Positions 48,105 to 60,200 of a stretch of DNA of 64,000 nt are shown here, piece by piece (positions within the stretch are counted from its first letter, which is position 1; every line of letters begins with the position of its first letter). Under the pieces are notes generated by a model. The model worked only from the letters and a program-made list of their open reading frames with translations. It did no database searches and had not been told where the DNA came from. Source of the DNA: Eretmocerus hayati (Eukaryota > Arthropoda > Insecta > Hymenoptera > Aphelinidae); NCBI GenBank assembly GCA_029851415.1, contig CM056742.1, positions 153,021,121 through 153,085,120 on the forward strand, written 5' to 3'. A program made the position numbers and the translations under genes.

Positions 48105-51100
48105 TGATCACTCGCTCGACGAAAACTGACGAAGATATGACATAACTGATGTTTCCAGATGGCAGTTATACCCATCTCACTCGTGCTCACGCTTGCACTT
48201 GTATTGTTTCGCGTTTTGTTTTTTCGTGAAAAAAGCTATCACGAATTCATTAAATAAAGGTTTTACAAACCTGAACTTTTTTGATGCGATAGCAAAATTT
48301 CCAAATTCGATTGGTACAAGTTGAGCTAAAAAAAGCACAAATATGAAGTTTTTTTTAATCAGAAAATTCTATCTACTATAATCAGATCACGACTCACCAA
48401 ATGAGAAAGTTTGATGGCGAAAGATGCGTGCGCAAAAAATGCATGAATTAAGGAATTTACTTCCTGTTAACTCCTCCAAGATATTACTCAGATGTCAAAA
48501 TCAAGGAAGTATACATTTGATGTATGATACAGAGTGAAAAGAAAATCCTCGATTCCAAGGTTCTCAGCATCCGTGACAACTCACAGGTACGGATATTTTC
48601 GTATCGTGAATCGTGCGCTTAGTAATAAATCCGTCATTGCATAGGCGTGACACTTGACTGCACGACACCGGCATTAAGTCAATTCAGCGATGATTTCGAA
48701 GTACTTAAATTGACCTCTGCGAATTCTCGGAAGTACCTGCGATAGCAGCTGCTGATATCGTTCGACTACGAGGAAGCAAAATCAAGAAATGTTTCATCCA
48801 ACACAACTTATGAGTTTATCTAGTTTGATCTTCTTGACAGATTTGTGTTTTCTCTCTCATATATCTTAGAAAGTTGAGTAGCAATCAGAGTTTCACATTA
48901 TTCCTGATCTGAATTTTTCTTCAGAAGAATTTTGAGTGAATATACTAATAATCATCAGAAAAACAAATTTGAGTCACATGGATGAATGATGCCCTAGCCT
49001 GAGAGTGTTTATGAGATATCTGAGTTGTATTCTTATCCAAAACGTTAACGATCGAGTGAGCTTGCGAAAGAAAAATGAAGATTAAAATCTGAGAAATTAT
49101 GAAAAACATCTCAGCGTCTGGGAATCACGTTATTACATAGTTATCTCACTTTTTCACCGACGGCTAGGTTTGGAACTTTGCAATTGTTGTACTTCTGAAT
49201 ATTATGTTAGTACTCCTCAAATTTCACTCTTGTTTCCACGATTGAGTCATTTCTTCTTGCAGTGATGGAAAATTCAAGAGTTAAAATATTAAAGAGCACT
49301 TCCTTCGCAGTCAAAGAAGAAAAATTTCGATGATCTGGGGTGGGTTTATTTCGTCTAACAGCTGTTCAATGAGAGTTCATGAGTGAGAAAAATGTATATA
49401 CCGAGCCATTGATGTCACCAAAATTCATCCGCATACAAAGTTCCCAAATAGATTATACGGAATATCTTGACGGGAAAATTGAATTGCGAGCAATTTTCTC
49501 TGACATTTGCTTTGCCTGATGTTTTTTGATGTCATCAATTATCACGAATATGTCATTTGTTTGTTAGATCTGCGCTAGAATATACAGAATTTACTCCATC
49601 AGTTGTTGTTTCTTATAGGATATCAGCTTTCTCGAAACTTAAAAACGACTAGGAACTCTTCACGCGCGCAAGTGCGCTGACTTCCAGAATTGGATAAGGG
49701 AATTCTCAAAATTCATTACTTAATAGCTAATTTTGATTGCTGGTTACCGTTCAGAGATGTGCAAATAATGGTGAGCAACTTGGAGGCCCATCAGACTACT
49801 TATACTTTGATCTACAATTCGAAACTTCAAGAACTCAGGAGTGTATTCGATTTAGCAGTTTGCAGTATTTTCCACTGTCAAAATTCTGGCTCTTACTCAA
49901 ACAAAAAGAAGAAGGTCCTAACATTCCGAACAATTTGAATAAATCTCAGCACTCGCAAATTTCGTCCATCATGCGCGCGGATTACGCGCAGTTATCATCA
50001 GCTGCTTATTCGGATCGGATTTTCATATTGTCACCCCTCTCTTCGAATCTAATAAAATTACAGCCAGCACAGGAATTCAAGTCCGGCGTCTTTTAGTAGA
50101 CATGAGAGGGATGAAAGAAAAAAATTTATGGACCTCGTACGTCGCCATACATTTTTATCGAGTCTTCTCTAATGGTGTTGAGGATTAAGGATGACGTATT
50201 GGTGCATGACGCCTTAATGTATGAAATATTATTTTGCGATGAATTCACGGCATCGAACCGCGTCGCGTTGGCGTTTGAGAAGCAAATGAAAATGCGAAAT
50301 TGCAAGCTTGGATATTTTTGAGAGTAAGCTTCAATTCATCACGATCATACCTGGTAGACGTTTTAATTTTTTGAGATATCCATTATTGCGACAATTCTTC
50401 AAGAGTTCCGTTACCTTTCACGATTCCACTCCGGAAATAGCAAGACGAAATACACGCACGACATGGAAATAAATATCCATTGCACCCAGATGACCACACT
50501 AAATCTCACCATATCTAATTCTTCCATGATTTCACTCGTTGTAGTACTGCGAAACCACATCAGACAAATCCTCCCTTGGCATTGTAAATACTCACTCCGT
50601 TTATCTTTTGGTCCGCATATTTTATAATTTTTCTTGAAGGGTTAGTCGTTAATTATTCAGAAAACCAAATTCTTAAACGCTGATTTCCCCACTTATCAAA
50701 CCTCAAAATTTTTCATAATAACAATAATAACAAAAACACCAATGTTTGAACAGATAGTCCGACCCAACCATACTGACATCTTTTCTTCATACAAACATTA
50801 GATATCGAAAAATTCGAGATATGCCAACTTCTCGATTAGCCTGCGGATTAATAGGAGGGAACTACCTATAAGGAACAAACATTTTCGCTAATAAAGGTTA
50901 GAAGGGAGAGCCCAAGTGAGGAAATTCAATTTCCACCACCTCGTTGGTCCAAAATGGCTTTGTGTCAGCCCACTTTGTGGCTTGTCTCAAGATCTTCAAA
51001 GACTCTCTGTGGATCTTTTCCTATGGCGGCACAGCAGGCTTTCGGTATGTCGAGTCGAATCGTTGGGATTAATTCATAAAAATTGGTTTAACACTCAGAC

Positions 51101-52140
51101 CTTTGCAAGTCAAACATGAATTCATCAACCGGGACGATTCAAACAGCGTCTAAAAGTAGAATTCGAGAGCTTCAAAATACGATTTTGAAAGTCATTCTAT
51201 ATAGGTTGTCCCTGCTTAAGGAATGACGATTATTTTGGCGAAAGATTTCTATCAAAAAATGTACCAGTCATTGAGACATCATTGTAGAACTCATTTTCAA
51301 GATTGTATGAGCACTATTTTTGATTTTTTCTTCTCACCAACGACAAAAAACTTGAAAGATTTCAAACCGTAAGTCCGATTTTCTCACCTTTCATGAATTT
51401 TGGTACTCTTTCCCAAGGAAAAATTTTCCTTACGAAGCAGTCACATCTCGGACAAGAAACAACCTAGATTAGGTTCCACGTACGGATTTTGAATCTCTTT
51501 AGTTCAACATTTTCAAATCGCTCTGAATCATGAATTCATGTCTGACTTGCAGAGGTGTGAGCGTTGGCCCAATTTTCATTGATTTTCTCAAGGATTTGAC
51601 AAAAACCTGACCGAAACCTGTTGTGCCGCAGGAAAAACCCCACAGAGTCTTGAAGTACGTGAAAAAGTACAAAATGAGCTAAATTATAGTCGCTTTGTCC
51701 CAATCAGGCCGCAGAAATCAAATTTCTTAGCTTGACTTTTCATTTTTAAGTGTAGTCAAACTTTTGACCGGCATGAAGGAGTATTCCTAAATTTATTGGT
51801 GATTTCTATGAGTATACTTCGAGGTCAACAGAATAGACACGTTTTCACACCCAAATTGAAGAAATTCTATCTGGGCCTGGGCTGTTACCGATGATCTACA
51901 CTGTAGATTTTTGAAATTCTCTGGTCGGTTTCCGAAATATCGTAGTTTCTGTGTGCATCATTGAAACTAATATGAAATTTGCAATTTATGCTGACATTTT
52001 TCACATTAACTCCGCTAACCTATATCAAATTCGCATCAAATAAATTTTCACAACACTCGTGTTTTCCAATAATAATTACAAAATAATTTCTCCTGAATAT
52101 CAAAACAACATGCCTCACTACATGCAACCCATTGATCCCC
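48105..52140. other. Intergenic, no gene seen
   Basis: About 4 kb of AT-rich sequence with no supportable gene, repeat family or RNA. Confidence 0.45.
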
Positions 52141-52149
52141 TATCTCACA

Positions 52150-52445
52150 GAGAACGAATATAAAAAAAGTAATTCACGGTCGTCAGCGCAAATTGAGACT
52201 GAGTACATCGCAGGTGCCCATATTTTACAATCCGTGTCGCAGACGTGATAGCTCGAACGATCGTGCTGATTCTTTGAGCGATTCGCGCGAGCACAAAAGT
52301 CAGTTTCAATGCGCTTCTCGCCGCGAGTGCCACTCCATCGCCTCCATTTCGATGCAGCGCAATTACCGTTGAAAAAAGTATAATTCAAGCTTGGGAAGCT
52401 TAAAAAAACTAGTGCCTTCATCAGATTTCGAAAATAGTTCTCATC
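52150..52445 (+). promoter_or_regulatory. Likely promoter region, locally CpG-rich
   Basis: 52190-52370 is clearly richer in CpG and G+C (GTCAGCGC, GAACGATCG, GATTCGCGCGAGC, CTCGCCGCGAG) than the surrounding kilobases. It ends at an initiator-like TCAGTT at 52444-52449. No TATA box is in the expected place. The minus-strand open frame over it (52421-52140) has no domain. Confidence 0.45.
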
Positions 52446-52620
52446 AGTTCAAAGTATAGGATAAGGTTGTTTATAGTGCGGTCAAGGTGTGAAAAATAGT
52501 GTAAAATACGTGAAGTGATTTATAGTGGCTATCAGTTCCTCCGATTGGAATCACCAAGAAGTTGAAGCTAATAAAAAGTCCCGAAAATTTTCAAACGGTT
52601 GAATTTCAAAAGTGCAACAG
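52446..52620 (+). other. Candidate ATG-free 5' UTR exon
   Basis: From the initiator-like TCAGTT to a strong donor CAACAG|GTGAGC at 52620 there are 175 bases without a single ATG, although AT-rich sequence of this length should contain several. That pattern is typical of an insect leader exon. It probably splices to the exon at 56136. Confidence 0.45.
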
Positions 52621-55218
52621 GTGAGCAGATGTGCGCAGTTACCTTTGAATTCTTCATCTTTAACATACAAATTTGGGTTTTGTTTCAACTGACACAGGCA
52701 TATTTACACACATGCTTATCGTCTCTTCTCTTAAATTTTGCTGCGCGATTTTAGCTGTCGACGCCGTTTATAGAGCTTCTGTCACGTTCGCGATAATTTT
52801 CAATGCAATGCTTAGGCTCACGAGGAAAAGTCAACATTAAACGTGCCACTCGTGATTTTCGGTGCAAAACATACATCATTAATTCAAACGCTTTTTTTAT
52901 TAAGTTTGAATTGTGGAGTCAGCCCCTAAACTGTTGATAAAATGATTCATTAAATTTTATGAACATTCCGAATTCGATCACCCTGAGACCTTTTCTCCTC
53001 GTGAGCCTGGAATTAATTTGAATCCAAAATATTTGTCGTCAACAGAAAATTCACGAATTCATCTTGTAATTTCCAAACGTTTCTTCCTTTGTCTCATAAA
53101 TTCACTCAGGAATCGAGATATTGCAGCGCACTTTTAGTCCCCATGATTTTTTACAACTCACTATCAGTTCGTACTTGAAAATTTTCTTGAACAAATAAGT
53201 TTTCGAATTATCCTGACAATGCCAATGCACCGACAGTGTGATTTTTGTTTTAAGTACACTTGAGTATCATTGAAAACGGCAAAGTCAGTTACGGCTGGCT
53301 GGGAATCTATATTGAGCTTTAGTTCTCAGACCTGTCAAAGTGTGTCGTACACTTTTCCGACTTTTTCGTTTTTCTCTTTCATCTTTACTTTTTCGTTGAG
53401 CCGGTTGTCAAGTACGAGTTTGACAACCGGTTATATTTTGACTCTCACTTTTGTTAATGCAACGAAGGGTTCTTTTAATTTTCTTTGATTTTTGTTGACG
53501 AAAAAGTCTTTTGTTAGTGATTTATGAAGGTCTGTGAATGCTTTCTGGTCTCCCGTGTGTACCTCCATACCGGTTTCTTATTTGCCTTCGGATGATATGG
53601 AGATCCCTCAATCGATTTCCATCATTTAATTTCCGTGATTGAACGAAATTGTGATTTAATTTTGATATTACCTGTGTTTGACATCCAAAGTCATGAGTTT
53701 TAAACGTTAGGACAGGATACTTCTTGAAAATTTGGTCTGATTGTGCACCCAGTGAATAGGGGTAGCTCATTATTATATATCCATAGTATATTCTTAAAAG
53801 ATAATACACTTGTTGAGCAAGTTAAGTGACAGTCCGACAACTGATAACGGTCAATCGCCATATCAATTTCAAGCGTCTGCAACATTGTCAACTATCCAGT
53901 AGCTATGAGTTCCTGCATATGTAGTTACTTATGTATACTCGTGGAGTCATAATTTAGTCAATTTTTTAATTATTCATTCAGTATATGATCGTCAATTTTT
54001 TTAATGCCGGAGGGATACATGAAAACTTATCTCGCATCAATTCTTCAAAAATATCTAAGCCCCAAGTGAAAAAATTTTATGTAGTCAATATATGGATTAT
54101 ATATCAATTTTCTATATATAATTCATTTATAATTTTGGTAATATAGAATGGCTATATAAACTACGTATAGATCACGCGATCTACACGTTCACCGCTTTCT
54201 TTTTTCAACTCACGGCTACTTTTTTCTTTCACACACATTCTTCAAAGATTAAAAATTTTGAATGTCAAATGTCACTCTTCTGTGTGAAGCGTTTTTAGTA
54301 TTTGGTTTAGTACCATGAATCCTTTGTGGAATTGAAGTTGCTCAAATAAAAAAAGGGGAAAAGTTCTACTTCATTTCATTTTTTGAGTAGCCCAAAAACT
54401 AATAATTAGTTGAATCCAATGCAAGAAAAGAGAGCTTTCTAAATTTTAATTTTCTATAAACAATAAAAGGTACAGATGCCTCCTCACACACGTGGACATA
54501 CCTGAAAATCCTGAATCATGTTTATTTCTCTTAATATTTGTGTTCTTCCATCCAAATTGCTTTTTTGCGCATCATTGCAGATATAAAAAGCGATGAGCAT
54601 ACTTTCTCGCAGTACTACGCCTTGCCATTTTAACACATAAAAAAATCTTAAACATGCATAAATCATTGAAGAAAGAGAAAGACTGTGCCACTGATTTCTT
54701 GTTTACATACAAAACAATTTCTTCTTCTGTCTCCCTTTATCGTAAGAATGCATTCAATGTTGAATTAAACATCATGATTAGACAAAGGCCCGCTGGGAAT
54801 TGAGCTTTCAATACACGATGCTTCGATTTATCAATTATATTTTCTTCTTCTCTCGGCATTGCTTTCAATCGAATTCACTTTGTGATCTTAGATTGCATTG
54901 TATTGCATACTCATAATATATTCATCATATGATCAATGATATTCATCTTGGGGAGTAGAATATTTACATAGGAAATGAATGAAAGCTCTGCACAAAACTA
55001 CCAGATAGTCGCATTCACAAAGTTTGTTTAGAGCAAGTCGCAATTAAAATTAATTCATCACAAGGCTGAAATAATTTGCAACGAGGGAGCTTTCCTTTTT
55101 TCTAATTAGAATATTTGTAGGATCATAATTATCAAGGTTATTGAGCCCTCGTACTTTTCAAAAAATCACCTTATAAAGCTGAAAATCGGTGATCGTATAC
55201 TTAAGTAGATCGATTAAA
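52621..55218 (+). other. Probable first intron of the 52.4-kb gene
   Basis: AT-rich with one perfect stem-loop at 53401-53430. No other coding exon is seen. Confidence 0.35.
53401..53430. repeat. 11-bp perfect stem-loop with AACCGGTT
   Basis: CCGGTTGTCAA and TTGACAACCGG pair perfectly around 8 bases. The right edge creates AACCGGTT, the Grainyhead consensus, at 53426-53433. Regulatory use is unproven. Confidence 0.5.
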
Positions 55219-55622
55219 AGTACTCTCTACATTTTGAAAACCGACGGTGGCGCCTCTAGCGGTCAAATTGGTATATTACTAATAACTATTTCCAAAAACA
55301 AAGAGGAACGAAACCAACAGTACCGCCGACTGCGGATTATTTTTCTGCAAATCAAAAAAAAGTTTCATCGAGATCGGTGCAAAATTGAGCCCATGAAGAT
55401 GCGGGACTTTTTCTTAGCGTTGTTGAATTTTTCCCGCAACTTTATGGGCTCAACAATTGCACCGATCTCGATGGAACATTTCTTTTAAATTTGCAGAAAA
55501 ATAATCCGCAGTCGGCGGTACTATTGGTTTCTTTCCTCTTCGTTTTTGGCAATAGTTATTGATAACATACCAATTTGATCGCTAGAGGCGCTACCGTCGC
55601 TTTTCAAAAGGTAGAGAGCACT
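55219..55622. repeat. Long hairpin element (foldback MITE)
   Basis: About 404 bp with arms of 170-180 bp. Left words GTACTCTCTAC, GGCGCCTCTAGCGG, CAAATTGGTAT, TAATAACTATT, CCGCCGACTGCGGATTATTT, ATCGAGATCGGTGCAA and TTGAGCCCAT all recur inverted on the right. The loop is about 50 bp. The arms differ at scattered sites, so the copy is not fresh. No target duplication was resolved. Confidence 0.9.
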
Positions 55623-56136
55623 CTCAAACCTCGTTAACCAAAAGTTTTGTGGGTATATTTTGCGTTGTAGACGAGCCGATTCCCAAGAAACCTGTTTTGT
55701 GGTCAGTTCAAATTTTTGCTTGTTTTTTTAGAAATTAGTAACGATCTGCTCATTTCAGTTGGTATAGCTATACTTACAAATAAATCTTTGAATAACTACA
55801 CAGCCCATGTTTACCAGATTGAATTCGTAATCATCAACAAATTCAATTTTTGAATCTAGATTTCCTACCACAAATTCGATTTCCAGATATGCACAATTTT
55901 ATAATATCTTGATTTTAAACTTTGAGATCCAAATTTTCCGAGATTCACCGTGAGCGACTAGTTAGTGGAAAATTGAGGATTCACACTGATGGAACCATAT
56001 CATGAATAGTTTCCTCACTTTTATGATGATTTCCCAAAAATCGAGCCAACAACTTCCAAAACTATCTGCAATTTTGTAACCTCACCTCAAATATATTACT
56101 ATATGATCGATCGAATCGTTATCCATTAGATTCAGA

Positions 56137-56338
56137 ATGTCTGCATCGGGTACCTTGGCGACGATGATAGAGGAAGGAAATTTAACCGAGTTTGAGGAGA
56201 GCGTATCTTTTGACGTGGATGACCCCGACTTTGCACCTCCGGCTACATCATCATCAAGGGTGGCCACTCGTACGGCTGCACATGGGGTTTTCCGTGGTAT
56301 GAAATTCGCTGCCGAGTTTGCCTTGAGCGTCAACCAAT
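56137..56338 (+). CDS. Candidate first coding exon, protein unrecognised
   Basis: ATG at 56137 follows ATTCAG|A with A at -3. The open frame of 67 codons plus one base ends at a good donor CAAT|GTAAGT at 56338. The protein starts MSASGTLATMIEEGNLTEF, has an acidic stretch (VSFDVDDPDFAPP), then TAAHGVFRGMKFAAEFALSV. I do not know the family. It is best explained as exon 2 of the transcript starting at 52446. No phase-1 continuation could be identified downstream, so later exons may lie beyond the window. The decayed local duplicate at 57.1 kb retains this exon's last 50 bp and the intron start. Confidence 0.5.
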
Positions 56339-57085
56339 GTAAGTACATATTTACTTTTATTATTACCTCAAATACATATCGCTTTGCCCCTTTTTCTCAT
56401 CTGGTGCTTGATTTTATACATGCATTTGACACTGTCATGACACTAAGAAAATATGAGAACAATAAAGCCTTGTAAGTTTTTCCACAAGAATTATTCATTT
56501 CTGTCACTGTCTGAGCCATTTTACCAGACATTTTGCATTATTCGCTGAGGGAAATCTATCCTTTCAATTGATTAGGGATGAGGTTTGGAGATGTGTGCAA
56601 GACTTTCCATGTTCAGTAGTGGCTCCCGCGTTTGGTCTGGGAAGATTAACCACATTTTTTACAAATCGCATCACAGGTAAACTAACGTTTCCATTTGTTT
56701 ACACCGCAGTCTGTGAAAAATGACCAAACTCATTCTAAAAATAAAATGCCTCGCGTCTATCTCACGACACTCCTTAAGAAAATTTAACTTGGATATTAAT
56801 TAATCGATCAATCAGAATCAATTTTGGAAAATTGTAGCACACTTTTCACAAGAATAACCACGAGTGTTGTTGATTGAGTCAGACTGTCTTTGATTCAAGA
56901 GAGTGTCTAAAAATCAATTGGAAAAGTTTGTCAGACGTAAAGCGTTTCATCCGCGGGCTTGGAATAAATCATTTTCTTGGTCTTGCATTATCATCCAAAC
57001 CTCATTCTTCAAGGAGGAAAAATTTCGTTTCATCCGCTTGGACTGACCAAAAGCCCAAAATGATTCTGCCAGGCGAATTTTTTCT
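56339..57085. other. Intronic or intergenic; short open frame
   Basis: A frame open between about 56472 and 56721 reads GNLSFQLIRDEVWRCVQDF and VVAPAFGLGRLTTFFTNRIT. It has no ATG and does not join in phase to the exon ending at 56338. It may be a TE or exon remnant. Confidence 0.25.
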
Positions 57086-57245
57086 CTCGACGTGGTATGA
57101 AATCCACCACCGAGTTTCCCTTGAGCGTCAACTAATATGAGTACATGGTTATTATTGCCTCAAATACATTTTGCGCTGCCTTTTTATTCATTTGCTTAAT
57201 TTCTTCCATTTGGTAGTGCTATGACATTAAAAAAATATGAAGAAC
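57086..57245 (+). pseudogene. Decayed duplicate of the 56.3-kb exon end
   Basis: GTGGTATGAAAT, CCGAGTTT-CCTTGAGCGTCAA, GAGTACAT, TTATTATTGCCTCAAATACAT and ATGACATTAAAAAAATATGA repeat 56292-56455 at about 80% by eye. The donor GTAAGT of the original is changed here to ATGAGT, so the exon could not be spliced, and the frame carries a stop right after the duplicated SVN codons. Confidence 0.65.
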
Positions 57246-60200
57246 CTTCGATGGGAGATATTCTAGTTGAGTTGTCAGAAAATTTTTGTTAATTGGATTC
57301 CAAGTTGGCGTTGTTGAGTAAGCTGAAAATTGTCTAGAATTGGTTAATCTATTCGATTTATAAATTTGACTGGTTGTTTTCAAGGCAGCGAAGAATTCAA
57401 AATTCATCGATACACGGAAATCGCCAATGTCAATGCGAAACACTGTGATTATGTACGATTATCCAAGAGGAAAATTCGTAGTTGGAGTTTTTACAGTCTC
57501 GCATAGTTCTCGAACGATCTGGATATCTTTGATTTCAAAAATTCAAAGAAATGTTCCGAATTGACTCAATACATGAAGGATAGGATGACATATTCGCTGC
57601 CACCTCATCGCTTCTCTCAATCGTCAGTAATTTGTGAATACATCCGCGGTGTTTTAACCGTAAGTTTGATCCTTGGGTCATTCAACTCGCGCGGCCACTT
57701 TGTGCGTACATTGGTTCTGTTTTGGCACGTGATACGGGTCTTTCCTTCTCTCATGCACATTCACCATCTCACTCTAAACTTTATATTCGCCACGTGCATT
57801 CGATCACGTATTCAAATGTAATATACTCTTTCCCGCTAAAGACTGCAAAACTGACGCGCGCGAATTTCAAAATTTTGCTTGCGCATCAGAAATTTGCATA
57901 CAAACATCACAGTGCCAATCATTATAAATAATTTCTGAACGAGTTTGCAACGTCGGTACTATTGAATAATGACATATATTATTGATGAAATTTGTACAAT
58001 TTTCTACCATATGTATTGTATTATCCAAGCACAAGGCAACTTTATGAGTATTTACAGGAGTATTTGATCGAGTTAGAGAAGAAAACAGAGCAAAGTTTGC
58101 GAGGTCGATCTGAAACCGGGCTTCGGAATCACAACTATCTGAAACCGGTGACTCGATGCTCAATTAAGCTCTATATACATACTAGGTGCAAGGCATAAAT
58201 ATACAACGTGTACACGTGGTTGTATCGTGACATTTGAAAGCAATTTTTGTGTCTACTGTGTATGTGAGGTATACAATTTTGCACTGATGTGGATATAAAG
58301 TGCGAGGCCATTGTTCGTCATGACTGCTTCTCACGCGGAAATTCATTGGCTGTATTTTTAAACGAGGTGTGTGAGCGAAAAAAAGTCGATATACTTCTAG
58401 AATGGTTGAGTAAATGCAAATCTTTCCAATATGCATAGTTTTTACGTTTTGGGTATAGGCATGATTTATAATATAATAGTATGTTTGTGTGGGAGAAAAT
58501 TAAGTAAGGAGATCCAAGTGATTGGAAATGAGATTTGGAACGAAAGATGAGTTGCAGTAACCCTGATGAAATATCTGAATCATTAATCAGATTGTTTCAA
58601 TCGACCCGACTTGTGAAAAATGAATTGAGATTAATCAAATGATGTATAATTTCAGGAGAGATATTTTCCGCGTGAATCAATTATATTAGAGAATTTAGTA
58701 TCAAAACCACGATGTCAGATTTCTTCTCACTTGTGGTTATTCTGCTATTCCAAAACTAGCCCTCATCGAATACTTCATTCAAACGTTGACTGTGTTTCCT
58801 CATAACGAAGACAAAATCAGAATCATTCATCACACATCGTCACAATTCATAGAACTATGAAGATTATAATACCAGCGGAATTTTTTTTCCATAATGCAAT
58901 AATCATCAGATTTATCACTGATATACAGAATGTGGAATTTCTTTAGGAATTCTGTGAATAATATAGTGGTATCATGATGACATATATATCTAGCGTTCGA
59001 GTTTTCTGAATCATCGAATGAATAAATCAAGATTCAAGAATTTGCTTTCAGCCATAATTCATCAGACAGTTAATTTGCATAGAAATTTTTTTTGCATGGG
59101 AACTAATAGTGCACTAATATATTTTATCTCTATTCCCACCTATTGACTAGCAATATTAACCCAAAAGTGAATTTTTATTTTTTCCACAAATGATATGAAA
59201 ATATTAGGCAATGCGTATGTAACGAAGGTGACTTTGAACTGGATATAATCTATTTTCATTAAAATTGAATGCATTCATGTATAATGGATATCAGTTCTTG
59301 GTCCGATTATGTAAAACGTCAGGTTGATATTTCTCACAATGTTGATGGCTATTTGTGGATATCCTGGGGTCCATTCTGGGTCAAAAAAGTCTCACTCGCC
59401 CATCACTGAAAAAATTCCGTCGAGTCATTTTTACCAATTCAAAAATTCGATCGGTGCGTGATGTTTGGAAAGTACTTTGAAAACTCAGGGATCGTCAATG
59501 AACCTCAATTATTATACATAACAGTGAGGCAGAGCTCAAAAGTAGATGATGGAACAGTGAAAAGCATGAAATATTGATCCACGTGCGCGAAATTCACCAT
59601 AATATCGTCGATGGGTCCTGCAAGATCAACGAATTATAAAAGATTGAATGACATAACTGCAATTTTCACAAACATCGATGACCAACCGAGAACAAAATTA
59701 TCATGCAAATAAAGAAATTTCCTGGAATTGTTAAACACACTTACACCATTTTCTGTAATGTTCACTCGTACCCATTGAGAAAAATTGAACCAGAATAATC
59801 AATAAGAATAAATCATGTAAGTGCTAATTTTTGCTCCTCTTTCTAACAATACCCGTCCTTAAAATTGAAAATAGACCAGTGAGGCGCCGCCGTGCTCTCA
59901 ACGAGAGCGCCGACAAAATATAGCTTAGCCGGCCCTAATAATAACATCTCCTACCTATATACAACTTGCAAAAGTGAGTTTTAAAAGATCTGATGCCTGC
60001 AAACAAATATAGAAATTGCCTTCGAGGTTGCGCTTCTGTCAGGCATTTTCATCGTCTGTATATAAGTATAAAGAAGATGAGGCTCGTGTGCGCCTTGACG
60101 ATTGTAAATTCACAGACGCCGATCTATCGATCCGCACTTGATGTCAATCCACGATACGCTAGCTTCAAGCATCTTCTTTGCTTGACATAATGCCATTTGG

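Noticed and set aside
52140..52421. 93-codon minus-strand frame
   Set aside because: It lies in the CpG-rich promoter-like patch of the plus-strand gene and shows no domain or splice context.
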